Of a stretch of 64,000 nucleotides of DNA, positions 18,157-26,753 are shown in pieces; the first letter of the stretch is position 1, and every line of letters begins with the position of its first letter. The notes beneath the pieces were generated by a model. That model did not search any database. It was given only the letters and a program-made list of their open reading frames with translations, and was not told where the DNA came from. The position numbers were made by a program, and so were the translations under genes. Source of the stretch: Streptomyces sp. NRRL S-646. GTDB taxonomy: Bacteria; Actinomycetota; Actinomycetes; Streptomycetales; Streptomycetaceae. The DNA is taken from the NCBI RefSeq assembly GCF_000720765.1, contig NZ_JODC01000009.1, forward strand, positions 124,001 through 188,000. The letters run 5' to 3'.

Positions 18157-18241
18157 GGTAGCGTGTCCGAGCGGCCGAAGGAGCTCGCCTCGAAAGCGAG
18201 TGTGGCGCAAGTCACCGAGGGTTCAAATCCCTCCGCTACCG
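18157..18241 (+). tRNA. tRNA-Ser (CGA)
   Basis: GGTAGCG/CGCTACC acceptor stem, anticodon stem CTCGC/GCGAG with loop CTCGAAA (anticodon CGA), long variable arm, and GGTTCAAATCC T-loop. Discriminator G at 18241, CCA not encoded. Confidence 0.95.
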
Positions 18242-18248
18242 CTTTGGG

Positions 18249-18276
18249 AAGGGCCCCGTCGAGAGACGGGGCCCTT
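18249..18276 (+). terminator. Terminator after tRNA-Ser
   Basis: AAGGGCCCCGTC, GAGA loop, GACGGGGCCCTT: a perfect 12-bp hairpin 8 bases after the tRNA. Confidence 0.85.
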
Positions 18277-18324
18277 CGTGCGATCATGTGCGGTCGTTGG
18301 GCAACAGTGACTGGGGAGGCCGCA

Positions 18325-18501
18325 ATGGCGGTGAATGCCAAGAAGATCGCCGTCTATGTGCTCGTGGTCTTCGCGCTGTACATCATCATCACGGACCCGG
18401 CCAAGGCGGCCGACTACGTCCAGATAGGGTTCGAGGGCATATCGGACGCCGCCAAGGCCATAGGCGACTTCTTCACCTGGCTCGCCAACGGCGCCCACTA
18501 G
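18325..18501 (+). CDS. Small single-TM membrane protein (58 aa)
   Basis: MAVNAKKIAVYVLVVFALYI is one membrane helix, followed by an amphipathic tail with repeated Ala/Asp (GISDAAKAIGDFFTWLANGAH). GGGGAGG lies 6 bases before the ATG. A conserved small Streptomyces protein; function unknown. It precedes the Dabb gene by 20 bases and may share its transcript. Confidence 0.75.
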   Translation: MAVNAKKIAVYVLVVFALYIIITDPAKAADYVQIGFEGISDAAKAIGDFFTWLANGAH

Positions 18502-18521
18502 GCCCGCAGCTAGGAGCGCAC

Positions 18522-18815
18522 ATGATCCGCCATCTCGTCCTGTTCAAGCTCGACGAGGGCGTCGAGCGCGACGACCCGCGCGTCCTGGAGGGCGTCGACG
18601 CCTTCCGGTCGCTGGACGGGAAGATCCCCGAGATCCGCTTCTGGGAGCTGGGCTGGAACCTCAGCGATCGCCCCATCGCGTACGACTTCGCCATCAACTC
18701 CGGCTTCGACGACGCGGCCGCGCTGCGGCGCTACGTCGAGCACCCGGAGCACCAGGCGGGCGTGACGCTGTGGAAGGAGTTCTCCACCTGGGTGATCGCC
18801 GACTACGAATACTGA
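18522..18815 (+). CDS. Dabb (stress-response A/B barrel) domain protein
   Basis: A 97-residue ferredoxin-like barrel: MIRHLVLFKLDEGVERDD, then WELGWNLSDRPIAYDFAINS and YVEHPEHQAGVTLWKEF are the standard Dabb blocks. Such proteins dimerise and bind small hydrophobic molecules; the biological role is unknown. ATG with TAGGAG 7 bases upstream. Followed by a strong terminator. Confidence 0.88.
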   Translation: MIRHLVLFKLDEGVERDDPRVLEGVDAFRSLDGKIPEIRFWELGWNLSDRPIAYDFAINSGFDDAAALRRYVEHPEHQAGVTLWKEFSTWVIADYEY

Positions 18816-18829
18816 GCCGGACCCCGCTG

Positions 18830-18856
18830 GGCCCTGCGCCGTTCCGGCGCAGGGCC
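18830..18856 (+). terminator. Intrinsic terminator
   Basis: GGCCCTGCGCC, loop GTTCC, GGCGCAGGGCC then TTT: perfect 11-bp stem, after the Dabb gene. Confidence 0.85.
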
Positions 18857-18985
18857 TTTGCGCGTCTTATGCCCCAACTTGCCCTCAACACGGCGTAATG
18901 CGGTGCTTGCACACAGTGCACATCTCTTGTGATGCTATGACCGCTTTTGCCGAATACGTTGATCGATTGCGAGGTGGAGTTGACC

Positions 18986-19825
18986 GTGCCGGCCAGTACT
19001 GCGCCTCAAGCACCGCCCCTGGAGGCCCCTGAGGCCCCGCCGGAGGCCGCACCGCCGCGCAGCCGCGGCGCCGACACCCGGGCCCTCACCCAGGTGCTCT
19101 TCGGCGAACTCAAGGAGCTCGGGCCGGGCACGCCGGAACACAACCGGGTGCGCGGGGCGCTCATCGAGGCCAACCTCCCGCTCGTGCGCTACGCGGCCGC
19201 CCGCTTCCGCTCCCGCAACGAGCCGATGGAGGACGTGATCCAGGTCGGCACCATCGGGCTCATCAACGCGATCGACCGTTTCGACCCGGACCGGGGCGTG
19301 CAGTTCCCGACCTTCGCGATGCCGACCGTCGTCGGCGAGATCAAGCGGTACTTCCGGGACAACGTCCGCACGGTCCATGTCCCGCGCCGCCTGCACGAGC
19401 TGTGGGTGCAGGTCAACGGCGCGACCGAGGACCTGACGACCGCCTTCGGGCGCACCCCGACGACCTCCGAGATCGCCGAACGGCTGCGCATCACCGAGGA
19501 GGAGGTGCTCTCCTGCATCGAGGCCGGCCGCTCGTACCACGCGACCTCCCTGGAGGCCGCCCAGGAGGGCGACGGACTGCCGGGGCTCCTCGACCGGCTC
19601 GGCTACGAGGACCCGGCCCTGGACGGCGTCGAGCACCGCGACCTCGTCCGCCATCTCCTCGTACAACTGCCGGAACGGGAACAGAGAATCCTTCTTCTGC
19701 GCTACTACAGCAACCTCACCCAGTCGCAGATCAGTGCGGAACTCGGCGTCTCCCAGATGCATGTCTCACGGCTACTCGCGCGTAGCTTCCAGCGACTGCG
19801 GTCCGCTAATCGGATCGAGGCGTAA
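18986..19825 (+). CDS. sigF: Sigma-B-family RNA polymerase sigma factor (SigF-like)
   Basis: A 279-residue group 3 sigma factor. Region 2 ([20 protein letters not shown] ... [12 protein letters not shown] core), region 3 ([12 protein letters not shown]) and region 4 ([22 protein letters not shown]) are complete. The GTG at 18986 fits a GGAG site 8 bases before and gives the [10 protein letters not shown] start I recall for S. coelicolor SigF; an upstream GTG at 18947 would add 13 residues. SigF acts late in spore development; the name rests on start sequence and tandem position. Anti-sigma genes are not adjacent. Confidence 0.88.
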   Translation: MPASTAPQAPPLEAPEAPPEAAPPRSRGADTRALTQVLFGELKELGPGTPEHNRVRGALIEANLPLVRYAAARFRSRNEPMEDVIQVGTIGLINAIDRFDPDRGVQFPTFAMPTVVGEIKRYFRDNVRTVHVPRRLHELWVQVNGATEDLTTAFGRTPTTSEIAERLRITEEEVLSCIEAGRSYHATSLEAAQEGDGLPGLLDRLGYEDPALDGVEHRDLVRHLLVQLPEREQRILLLRYYSNLTQSQISAELGVSQMHVSRLLARSFQRLRSANRIEA

Positions 19826-20094
19826 CCGCAAGCATGATCGAGGCGTCACCGGCACGAGCGAATCGCTCACCAGCGCCGTTCCCGACAGTTCTGCGCTGAA
19901 AAAGCATCAGACCCCCTCTTTCCAGGGCCTATTCGCGTCTCGCATGTCGACATGTCACTACAGCGTGTTGCCGACATGTGACATTCTTCCCCAAGCGCGT
20001 TTGCCGTGGCTTCGGCTCCGGTATTCAGGTGAAGGCTGAACTCCTCACCAGGGGAGCCTCGGCCACGACCGTCCCGCGACCCAGAGGGGGTGGC

Positions 20095-21018
20095 ATGTCC
20101 GCAGATCAGGGCAGCTCGAAGGTGCTCACGCTCACGAAGAGCGAGTCCGCGCCCGCCGACGCCGTGCTCGGCTCCATCGATGAGGTGGCAGCCGTCGACA
20201 CCGCACCGGCCCCGGCCCCTACGGCCGCTGACATCCCGGCCCCTCCGGCCTCGGATGCCATCGACACCCGCACCCTGTCCCGCTCCCTTTTCCTGCGGCT
20301 CGCCGCACTCGACGAGAACAGCCCCGAGCGTGCGTACGTCCGGGACACCCTCATCGAACTCAACCTCCCGCTGGTGCGCTACGCGGCGGCCCGCTTCCGC
20401 TCGCGCAACGAGCCGATGGAGGACATCGTCCAGGTCGGCACCATCGGCCTGATCAAGGCGATCGACCGCTTCGACTGCGAACGCGGCGTGGAGTTCCCGA
20501 CGTTCGCGATGCCGACGGTCGTGGGCGAGATCAAGCGGTTCTTCCGCGACACCTCGTGGTCGGTGCGCGTCCCGCGCCGGCTGCAGGAGCTGCGCCTGGC
20601 CCTCACCAAGGCCAGCGACGAGCTCTCCCAGAAGCTGGACCGCTCCCCGACCGTCCCCGAACTCGCCGCCGTGCTCGGCGTCTCCGAGGAGGACGTGGTC
20701 GACGGCCTCGCGGTCGGCAACGCGTACACGGCCTCCTCGCTCGACTCCCCGGCGCCCGAGGACGACGGCGGCGAGGGCTCCCTCGCGGACCGCCTCGGCT
20801 ACGAGGACACCGCGCTGGAGGGCGTCGAGTACCGCGAGTCCCTCAAGCCCCTGCTGGCCAAACTCCCGCCCCGCGAGCGGCAGATCATCATGCTCCGCTT
20901 CTTCGCCAACATGACCCAGTCGCAGATCGGCGAGGAGGTCGGCATCTCCCAGATGCACGTCTCCCGGCTGCTGACGCGGACACTGGCGCAGCTGCGGGAG
21001 GGGCTCATCTCCGACTGA
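20095..21018 (+). CDS. sigN: Sigma-B-family RNA polymerase sigma factor (SigN-like)
   Basis: A 307-residue paralogue of the preceding sigma factor, with near-identical region 2 ([37 protein letters not shown]) and region 4 ([21 protein letters not shown]). The N-terminal 50 residues are Ala/Pro-rich and not conserved. It lies 269 bases after sigF with its own leader, so it may be independently transcribed. The SigN name follows the sigF-sigN pairing in S. coelicolor as I recall it and is less certain than the family. Confidence 0.85.
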   Translation: MSADQGSSKVLTLTKSESAPADAVLGSIDEVAAVDTAPAPAPTAADIPAPPASDAIDTRTLSRSLFLRLAALDENSPERAYVRDTLIELNLPLVRYAAARFRSRNEPMEDIVQVGTIGLIKAIDRFDCERGVEFPTFAMPTVVGEIKRFFRDTSWSVRVPRRLQELRLALTKASDELSQKLDRSPTVPELAAVLGVSEEDVVDGLAVGNAYTASSLDSPAPEDDGGEGSLADRLGYEDTALEGVEYRESLKPLLAKLPPRERQIIMLRFFANMTQSQIGEEVGISQMHVSRLLTRTLAQLREGLISD

Positions 21019-21077
21019 TCCTCCTCAGGAGTCACCTGAGGGTTCCTATTTGACGGAGCGTCAGCCACCATGGCGCG

Positions 21078-21815
21078 ATGCTGCGTGGGATTCCTGGGAC
21101 GACATGGACACATGGCCGTCGAGGCGCCGTGATCGGCGCGTCGGCGGCCGTCGTCTGTCTGGGCGCCGCACTGGCCGCGTGCGGGGGCGGCAGCCGGGGT
21201 GAGGGGTACGTGGCAACCGGGGTGGCCGGCGGTGCGCCCCAGGCCTCCGCCACGGCAGCGGCTCCGACCGGCGGTGTGACGCTGGTGCCGCTGGACGGCG
21301 GCTCGGAGAAGCGCGGCTCCTCTGCACCGGGCAGCAGTTCGGGCAACGTACCGGAGACAGCCGTACCGACATCGCCCGATCCGGCGCCGTCCACCGGCGG
21401 AACCAAGTCCGGTCGTACGACACCGGATTCGCCGTCACCGACGGCGACTCGCAGCCGCACGGCACCCGCCGGACCCGCCGCGCTCACCTGGAGCGACCCG
21501 GTTCGTGAAGCCACCGACAAGCGGTGGTGCGAAGACGTCACGCTGGACTTCTTCAACTCCGGGGGGACGGCGGTGCGTTCCGGTGAGGTGACCTTCGGGA
21601 CGCACGTCATCGGGGCGCTCGGCATCGACTGGGGGACGGTCGAGTCGACCGCCGGGCTTCCCGTGCCGATCGGGGCCGGAGCGCGGAAGGACAAGACCTG
21701 GACGGTGTGCGTCGCCGCGATGGGGGTCCCCCCGCTCGAGCGAAGCCGAGAGTGGGGGAGCGTGCCGCTGGGCATGCACATCGAGACGCGGGACGTCACC
21801 GTCCAGTGGAAGTAG
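21078..21815 (+). CDS. Secreted lipoprotein of unknown function
   Basis: A 245-residue protein: Arg-rich start, signal (GAVIGASAAVVCLGAALAAC) ending in a lipobox Cys, then a Thr/Ser/Pro-rich low-complexity stretch to about residue 130 and a C-terminal beta-rich domain with two Cys (KRWCEDVTLDFFNSGG ... TWTVCVAAMG). Near the C-terminus GVPPLERSREWGS comes from an inserted GC-rich repeat (21722-21759), interrupting what looks like a beta sheet edge. Function unknown. Confidence 0.75.
   Translation: MLRGIPGTTWTHGRRGAVIGASAAVVCLGAALAACGGGSRGEGYVATGVAGGAPQASATAAAPTGGVTLVPLDGGSEKRGSSAPGSSSGNVPETAVPTSPDPAPSTGGTKSGRTTPDSPSPTATRSRTAPAGPAALTWSDPVREATDKRWCEDVTLDFFNSGGTAVRSGEVTFGTHVIGALGIDWGTVESTAGLPVPIGAGARKDKTWTVCVAAMGVPPLERSREWGSVPLGMHIETRDVTVQWK
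21722..21759 (+). repeat. Streptomyces palindromic mini-repeat inside a lipoprotein gene
   Basis: GGGGGTCCCCCCGCTCGAGC then GAAGCCGAGAGTGGGGGA; the outer TCCCCC/GGGGGA ends pair, as do CTCG/CGAG inside. In frame it encodes GVPPLERSREWG, a string seen in many unrelated Streptomyces proteins. Confidence 0.75.
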
Positions 21816-21824
21816 CGGTACGCC

Positions 21825-22025
21825 CTACTTGAGTGCCAGCCAGGCGACGGCCGCCACGACGGCCACGGCCACGACGATGCCGACGATCAGGCCGATGCGC
21901 GGACCGGCCGACGCGGGCGCCTGCTGCTGACGGCGGCCCTGCGGGCCCTCGTCGACGAACGCGCGGAACATCTGGGTGCTGCCTGCGGGGTCGTGGTTGC
22001 CCTGGGGGCCCTGGGGGTTAGCCAT
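21825..22025 (-). CDS. SGM_5486-type small membrane protein
   Basis: A 66-residue protein: a Gly/Gln/Pro-rich cytoplasmic start (MANPQGPQGNHDPAGSTQMF) and one C-terminal TM helix (IGLIVGIVVAVAVVAAVAWLAL). This matches the family usually called SGM_5486 transporter-associated protein, found near MFS pumps; the actual partner is unknown. Convergent with the lipoprotein gene, divergent from the MarR-MFS pair. Confidence 0.75.
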   Translation of the reverse strand: MANPQGPQGNHDPAGSTQMFRAFVDEGPQGRRQQQAPASAGPRIGLIVGIVVAVAVVAAVAWLALK

Positions 22026-22170
22026 AGCCCGAGACCCTAGCGAATCAGTGGTTGTGGCCCAAGTGGGGGGCGGTTCACAGCCGCAACCATCCTCACCTGC
22101 ATGTTTACACCCGCAATACTTGCCTTTGCCAAGTTTTTGTCTCGCATCCGGACCATTTTGTTTGCCTGCA

Positions 22171-22204
22171 GCAACCAACAACTTCTATGGTTGCCCCAAG
22201 CAAC
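22171..22204. promoter_or_regulatory. Candidate MarR operator region
   Basis: GCAACC (22171) and GGTTGC (22189) form an inverted repeat, and GTTGC CCCAA GCAAC (22190-22204) forms a second one, just before the MarR ribosome site. An autoregulatory site is plausible; not proven. Confidence 0.45.
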
Positions 22205-22220
22205 GAATGCGGGAGGTGTG

Positions 22221-22721
22221 ATGGCCGAGCGGGCGCAGTACGAGGAGCTGATCCGTCAGTTCAGCGCCTTCGGTGCCGTGAAGCGGGAGCTGGGGCGGAT
22301 CATGCCGTCCGACTGCCCGGCCGGCAGCGCCGCCGTGCTGACCCTGCTGGGACGCCACGGCGACATGCGCATGAGCAGGCTCGCCGAGCTGCTGTCCGTG
22401 GACATGTCGGTCACCAGCCGCCATGTCGCGCACCTCGCCGAGCGCGGCTGGATCGACCGGTCCCCCGACCCGGCGGACAAGCGGTCCCGGATCCTGCACC
22501 TCACACCCACGGGCCTGGCCCAGCTGGAGACGCTGTCCGAGCGGACCACACAGCTGCTGGCCGAGCGGCTCGCCGACTGGAGCGACGAGGAGGTCGCCCA
22601 GCTCAGCCGTCTCATGGAACGCCTGCGGGCCAGCTTCGACGACTGCCGAGCCCTGCCGCCCCGGCTCCCGCCCCCCGCACACGAACTCGAACCGACCACC
22701 CGTACACCCGCAAGCACTTAA
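22221..22721 (+). CDS. MarR-family transcriptional regulator
   Basis: A 166-residue winged-helix repressor: LAELLSVDMSVTSRHVAHLA is the recognition region and RSPDPADKRSRILHLT the wing. GGGAGG 5 bases before the ATG. It stands 13 bases before the MFS pump gene, the usual layout for a ligand-responsive repressor of its own efflux operon. Confidence 0.92.
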   Translation: MAERAQYEELIRQFSAFGAVKRELGRIMPSDCPAGSAAVLTLLGRHGDMRMSRLAELLSVDMSVTSRHVAHLAERGWIDRSPDPADKRSRILHLTPTGLAQLETLSERTTQLLAERLADWSDEEVAQLSRLMERLRASFDDCRALPPRLPPPAHELEPTTRTPAST

Positions 22722-22734
22722 GAGAAGGAAGCCC

Positions 22735-25278
22735 ATGGCAACGACCACACCAGCCGGTGTGCGGGCTCATGCCAAGCACGGGGGAGGCTCCGCCGAGTAC
22801 GCCCCGATGACGCACCGGCAGATCATGGAGGCGATCTCCGGTCTGCTGCTCGGCATGTTCGTGGCGATCCTGTCGTCCACGATCGTCACCAACGCCCTGC
22901 CGCACATCATCAGCGACCTCGGCGGCGGCCAGTCCGCCTACACCTGGGTCGTCACCGCCGCCCTGCTGTCGATGACCGCGGCCACTCCCCTGTGGGGCAA
23001 GCTCGCCGACCTGTACAGCAAGAAGGCGCTCGTCCAGATAGCCCTGGTCATCTACGTCCTGGGGTCCGCGGCCGCCGGCCTGTCGCAGAACGCCGGCATG
23101 CTGATCGCCTGCCGTGTCGTCCAGGGCATCGGCGTCGGCGGTCTGTCCGCCCTCGCCCAGATCGTCATGGCCGCGATGATCTCCCCGCGCGAGCGCGGCC
23201 GTTACTCCGGCTACCTCGGCGCGACCTTCGCCGTCGCCACCGTCGGCGGCCCGCTGCTCGGCGGCGTCATCACCGACACCAGCTGGCTCGGCTGGCGCTG
23301 GTGCTTCTACGTCGGTGTCCCCTTCGCCGTCCTCGCGCTGATCGTGCTGCAGAAGACCCTGCACCTGCCGGTCGTGAAGCGGGACGTGAAGGTCGACTGG
23401 GCCGGTGCCTTCTTCATCGCCGCCGCCGTCTCGCTGCTGCTGGTCTGGGTCACCTTCGCGGGTGACAAGTACGACTGGGTGTCCTGGCAGACGTACGCGA
23501 TGGTCGGCGGTTCGATCGTCCTCGGTCTGGTCTTCGTGCTCGTCGAGTCGAAGGCGAGCGAGCCGATCATCCCGCTGCGGCTGTTCCGCAACCGCACGAT
23601 CACGCTCGCGTCGCTGGCCTCGCTGTTCGTCGGTGTCGCGATGTTCACCGGCACGGTCTTCTTCAGCCAGTACTTCCAGCTGGCCCGCGACAAGTCCCCG
23701 ACGATGTCGGGCGTCATGACCATCCCGATGATCGGCGGGCTGTTCATCTCCTCCACCGTCTCCGGGCAGTTCATCACCCGCACCGGACGCTGGAAGGCGT
23801 GGCTGGTCAGCGGCGGCGTGCTGGTGACGGCGGGCCTCGGTCTGCTCGGCACCATCCGCTACGACACGGCGTACTGGAAGATGTCGATCTTCATGGCGCT
23901 GCTGGGTCTCGGCATCGGCATGATGATGCAGAACCTGGTGCTGTGCACGCAGAACCAGGTCGACCCGAGCGACCTCGGCTCCGCCAGCTCCACGGTCACC
24001 TTCTTCCGCTCGCTCGGCGGTGCGGTCGGCGTGTCCGCGCTGGGCGCGGTGATGTCCCACCGGATCACGCACTACGTCAAGGACGGCATCGCCGCCCTCG
24101 ACCCGCAGTACCGCGCGGCGCTGGCCGGTTCCGGCTCGTCCACCGACAGCCTCCCGGACCTCGGCAAGCTGCCGGCCCCGATCCGCACCCTCATGGAGAG
24201 CTCCTACGGCCACGGCATCGCCGACGTCTTCCTGATCGCGGGCGCCCTCGCGGCCGTCGCGTTCCTGATCACCCTGTTCATCAAGGAGGTCCCGCTGAAG
24301 ACCAAGGGCGCGCTGGCGCAGGCCGCTGCCGCGGACGGGACGCCTTCCGAGTCCCAGGCCGCTCCGGCCGCCGTCGAGGCCCCGGCCCCCGCTTCGGCTC
24401 CGGTCGTCGAGAAGGCCCCGAGCTGGGCCGTGTCCGACACCGAGGTCGCCGCCGACGGCACGCAGAAGCTCGCCGCCGTGGCCACCCTCGCCCGGCCCGA
24501 GGAGCCGGCCGCATCCGGCGGGATCCCGGTGCGCGGCTTCGTCCGCGGCAACGAGAGTGCGCCCGTGCCGCAGGCCGCCGTCACGCTGATCTCGCTGGCG
24601 GGACGGCAGCTGGGCCGGTCGGTCGCGCAGGCCGACGGCTCCTACGCCCTCGAGGCGCCGAGCGTCGGCAGTTACGTCCTGATCGCCGCCGCCGACGGTT
24701 TCCAGCCGCAGGCGTCCACGGTCGTGGTGAACGGCGAGCCGGTCTCGTACGACATCCTGCTCAGCGGCACCAGCGGGCTGAGCGGTGTGGTGCGGGCCGC
24801 CGAGACCACGCTGCCCGTCAAGGACGCGATGGTCATCGTGACCGATGTCCGCGGGGAGCTGCTGGCCACCGCCGCCACCGGCGAGCAGGGCGAGTTCTCC
24901 CTCGCGGAGCTGGTGCCGGGTGCCGTGACCGTCGCGGTGAACGCCGCCGGGTACCGGCCGCGCGCCCTGCCCGTCGAGGTGGGCGGTACCGGGGTCACCC
25001 GTATCGAGATCGACCTCGACTCGGGCGCCCAGCTCCAGGGCGTCGTACGCGCCCCGCACGGCCCGCTGGCCGACGCCCGGGTCACCCTGGTCGACGCGGC
25101 GGGCAACGTGGTCGGGACGGCCACCACCGGCACGGACGGCGCCTACGCCTTCACCGACCTCAACGGCGGCGACTACACGGTCATCGCGACGGGCTACCCG
25201 CCGGTGGCGACCGCCCTCACGGTGAACGGCCGCGGAGTCGACGACCACGACATCGAACTGGCCCACCCGGGCGAGTAG
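22735..25278 (+). CDS. DHA2-type MFS transporter fused to carboxypeptidase-regulatory-like repeats
   Basis: An 847-residue protein. Residues about 35-520 form a 14-TM drug:H+ antiporter of the DHA2/EmrB class (motif A GKLADLYSKKALV, motif C near GATFAVATVGGPLLGG). After a 70-residue Ala/Pro-rich linker come three tandem Ig-like regulatory domains: PVRGFVRGNESAPVPQAAVT, LSGVVRAAETTLPVKDAMV and LQGVVRAPHGPLADARVTL, each with a YXF-like DG(S/A)Y or GEF turn. The domains are probably cytoplasmic. Most DHA2 pumps end after the last TM, so the tail is unusual; role unknown. MarR control expected. Confidence 0.92.
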   Translation: MATTTPAGVRAHAKHGGGSAEYAPMTHRQIMEAISGLLLGMFVAILSSTIVTNALPHIISDLGGGQSAYTWVVTAALLSMTAATPLWGKLADLYSKKALVQIALVIYVLGSAAAGLSQNAGMLIACRVVQGIGVGGLSALAQIVMAAMISPRERGRYSGYLGATFAVATVGGPLLGGVITDTSWLGWRWCFYVGVPFAVLALIVLQKTLHLPVVKRDVKVDWAGAFFIAAAVSLLLVWVTFAGDKYDWVSWQTYAMVGGSIVLGLVFVLVESKASEPIIPLRLFRNRTITLASLASLFVGVAMFTGTVFFSQYFQLARDKSPTMSGVMTIPMIGGLFISSTVSGQFITRTGRWKAWLVSGGVLVTAGLGLLGTIRYDTAYWKMSIFMALLGLGIGMMMQNLVLCTQNQVDPSDLGSASSTVTFFRSLGGAVGVSALGAVMSHRITHYVKDGIAALDPQYRAALAGSGSSTDSLPDLGKLPAPIRTLMESSYGHGIADVFLIAGALAAVAFLITLFIKEVPLKTKGALAQAAAADGTPSESQAAPAAVEAPAPASAPVVEKAPSWAVSDTEVAADGTQKLAAVATLARPEEPAASGGIPVRGFVRGNESAPVPQAAVTLISLAGRQLGRSVAQADGSYALEAPSVGSYVLIAAADGFQPQASTVVVNGEPVSYDILLSGTSGLSGVVRAAETTLPVKDAMVIVTDVRGELLATAATGEQGEFSLAELVPGAVTVAVNAAGYRPRALPVEVGGTGVTRIEIDLDSGAQLQGVVRAPHGPLADARVTLVDAAGNVVGTATTGTDGAYAFTDLNGGDYTVIATGYPPVATALTVNGRGVDDHDIELAHPGE

Positions 25279-25393
25279 TTCGATACTCCGGCCCGTGGCG
25301 GACGGCGTGCGCGCTCTGAGCGGAGGTGCGCGCCCGGCGCCACGGGCCGGTTCTCTTTATGACCATTTGCATTGCACTGCAGGGAGAAACGGG

Positions 25394-26215
25394 ATGGGAC
25401 TGACCGCGAAGATCCGTACGCGGGACGGATGGGCCGTGTCGCACGCGGTCGTCACGGTGACCGACATGACCGGCACACAGGTGCTGCGCGCGGAGGCGGA
25501 CGCCGAGGGGGCCGTACGGGACGCCACCGAGCTCGCCCCGGGGGCCTACACCGTCATCGTCACGGCCGTCGGGTATGCGCCCGTGGCCTCCAGCGCACTC
25601 GTCACGGCGAGCGGACGGGCCGAGCTCGGCGCGGTGACGCTGGCCCGGCAGGGCGGCACGGAGCTGCCGCCGCCCGGGCCGTGGACCATCGACCCCGCGC
25701 ACTCCTCGGTGGGCGCGGTCGCCCAGCACCTGGGGATCTCCAGCGTGCACGGGCGGTTCACGGAGTTCGCCGGGCGCGTCGAGATCACCCCTGACGAGGT
25801 GGAGAAGTCGCGGGTGGAAGCGGTGATCCGGGCTGCTTCGATCGACACGGGCAACGGCATGCGCGACGACCATCTGCGCTCGCCCGACTTCCTGGACGCC
25901 GAGAAGTACCCGGAGATCACGTATCGGTCCACCGGCCTTACGGCGGCGGGCGCGGACCGCTGGACCGTGCACGGCGAGCTGACGCTGCACGGGGTCGTAC
26001 GGCCGGTGGACCTGGACCTGGCGTACCTGGGGACGGGCGCGGACCCGTGGGGCGGCACCCGCGCCGCCTTCCGTGCGACGACGGAACTCCGCCGCGAGGA
26101 CTTCGCCATGAACTACAACCAGGTGCTCCAGGCGGGTATCGCCGCGATCGGCACGACGCTGAAGGTGGAGCTGGACATCCAGGCGGTGCAGGGGGAGTCG
26201 CTGCCGCAGGCGTGA
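25394..26215 (+). CDS. YceI-family protein with N-terminal regulatory-like domain
   Basis: A 273-residue protein without signal peptide. Residues 1-90 form one carboxypeptidase-regulatory-like domain (DGWAVSHAVVTVTDMTGTQV ... GAYTVIVTAVGYAPV) like those at the end of the preceding MFS protein. Residues 95-270 are a YceI lipocalin-like barrel (WTIDPAHSSVGAVAQHL, LTLHGVVRPVDLDL), which binds isoprenoid-type lipids. It follows the pump gene by 115 bases and may be co-transcribed. Confidence 0.88.
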   Translation: MGLTAKIRTRDGWAVSHAVVTVTDMTGTQVLRAEADAEGAVRDATELAPGAYTVIVTAVGYAPVASSALVTASGRAELGAVTLARQGGTELPPPGPWTIDPAHSSVGAVAQHLGISSVHGRFTEFAGRVEITPDEVEKSRVEAVIRAASIDTGNGMRDDHLRSPDFLDAEKYPEITYRSTGLTAAGADRWTVHGELTLHGVVRPVDLDLAYLGTGADPWGGTRAAFRATTELRREDFAMNYNQVLQAGIAAIGTTLKVELDIQAVQGESLPQA

Positions 26216-26282
26216 ACGCGGCCCGTGAGCGTAGGCACGGCAGGGACAGGCCGAGCAGCGCCCCGGCGCCTAGGCTGACGCC

Positions 26283-26753
26283 ATGGCACCGAACATCGCG
26301 ACCAACACCCGCGTCTCCCTCGACGAACTGCTGGACTTCGTACGCCCCCGCCACCGCGCGATCCTGCTGACGCGCCGTGCCGACGGCGGCCCGCAGGCCT
26401 CGCCGCTGACCTGCGGGGTCGACGACTCCGGGCGGATCGTCGTCTCCACCTACCCCGATCGGGCCAAGACCCGCAACGCCAAGCGGGACGAGCGCGTCAG
26501 CCTCGTCGTGCTGAGCGACGAGTGGGACGGGCCGTGGGTGCAGGTGGACGGAACGGCAGAGGTCATCGACTCGCCGGAGTCCGTGGAACCGCTGGTGGAG
26601 TACTACCGGAACATCGCCGGCGAGCACCCGGACTGGGACGAGTACCGGGCGGCGATGGTGAAGCAGGGCAAGTCGATCATCCGGGTCACTCCCGAGAAGT
26701 GGGGGCCGGTGGCCACGGGTGGGTTCCCGGCACGGCTGGCCACTGAGGAGTAG
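26283..26753 (+). CDS. PPOX-class F420-dependent oxidoreductase
   Basis: A 156-residue split-barrel flavin/F420-binding protein: RRADGGPQASPLTCGVDDSG and VSTYPDRAKTRNAKRDERVS match the F420-dependent PPOX branch. Substrate unknown. Ends flush against the convergent TetR gene (stop codons adjacent). Confidence 0.88.
   Translation: MAPNIATNTRVSLDELLDFVRPRHRAILLTRRADGGPQASPLTCGVDDSGRIVVSTYPDRAKTRNAKRDERVSLVVLSDEWDGPWVQVDGTAEVIDSPESVEPLVEYYRNIAGEHPDWDEYRAAMVKQGKSIIRVTPEKWGPVATGGFPARLATEE

Noticed and set aside
22612..25266. 884-residue minus-strand ORF
   Set aside because: Antisense of the MFS fusion gene; Asp/Gly/Arg-biased composition is typical of a shadow frame.
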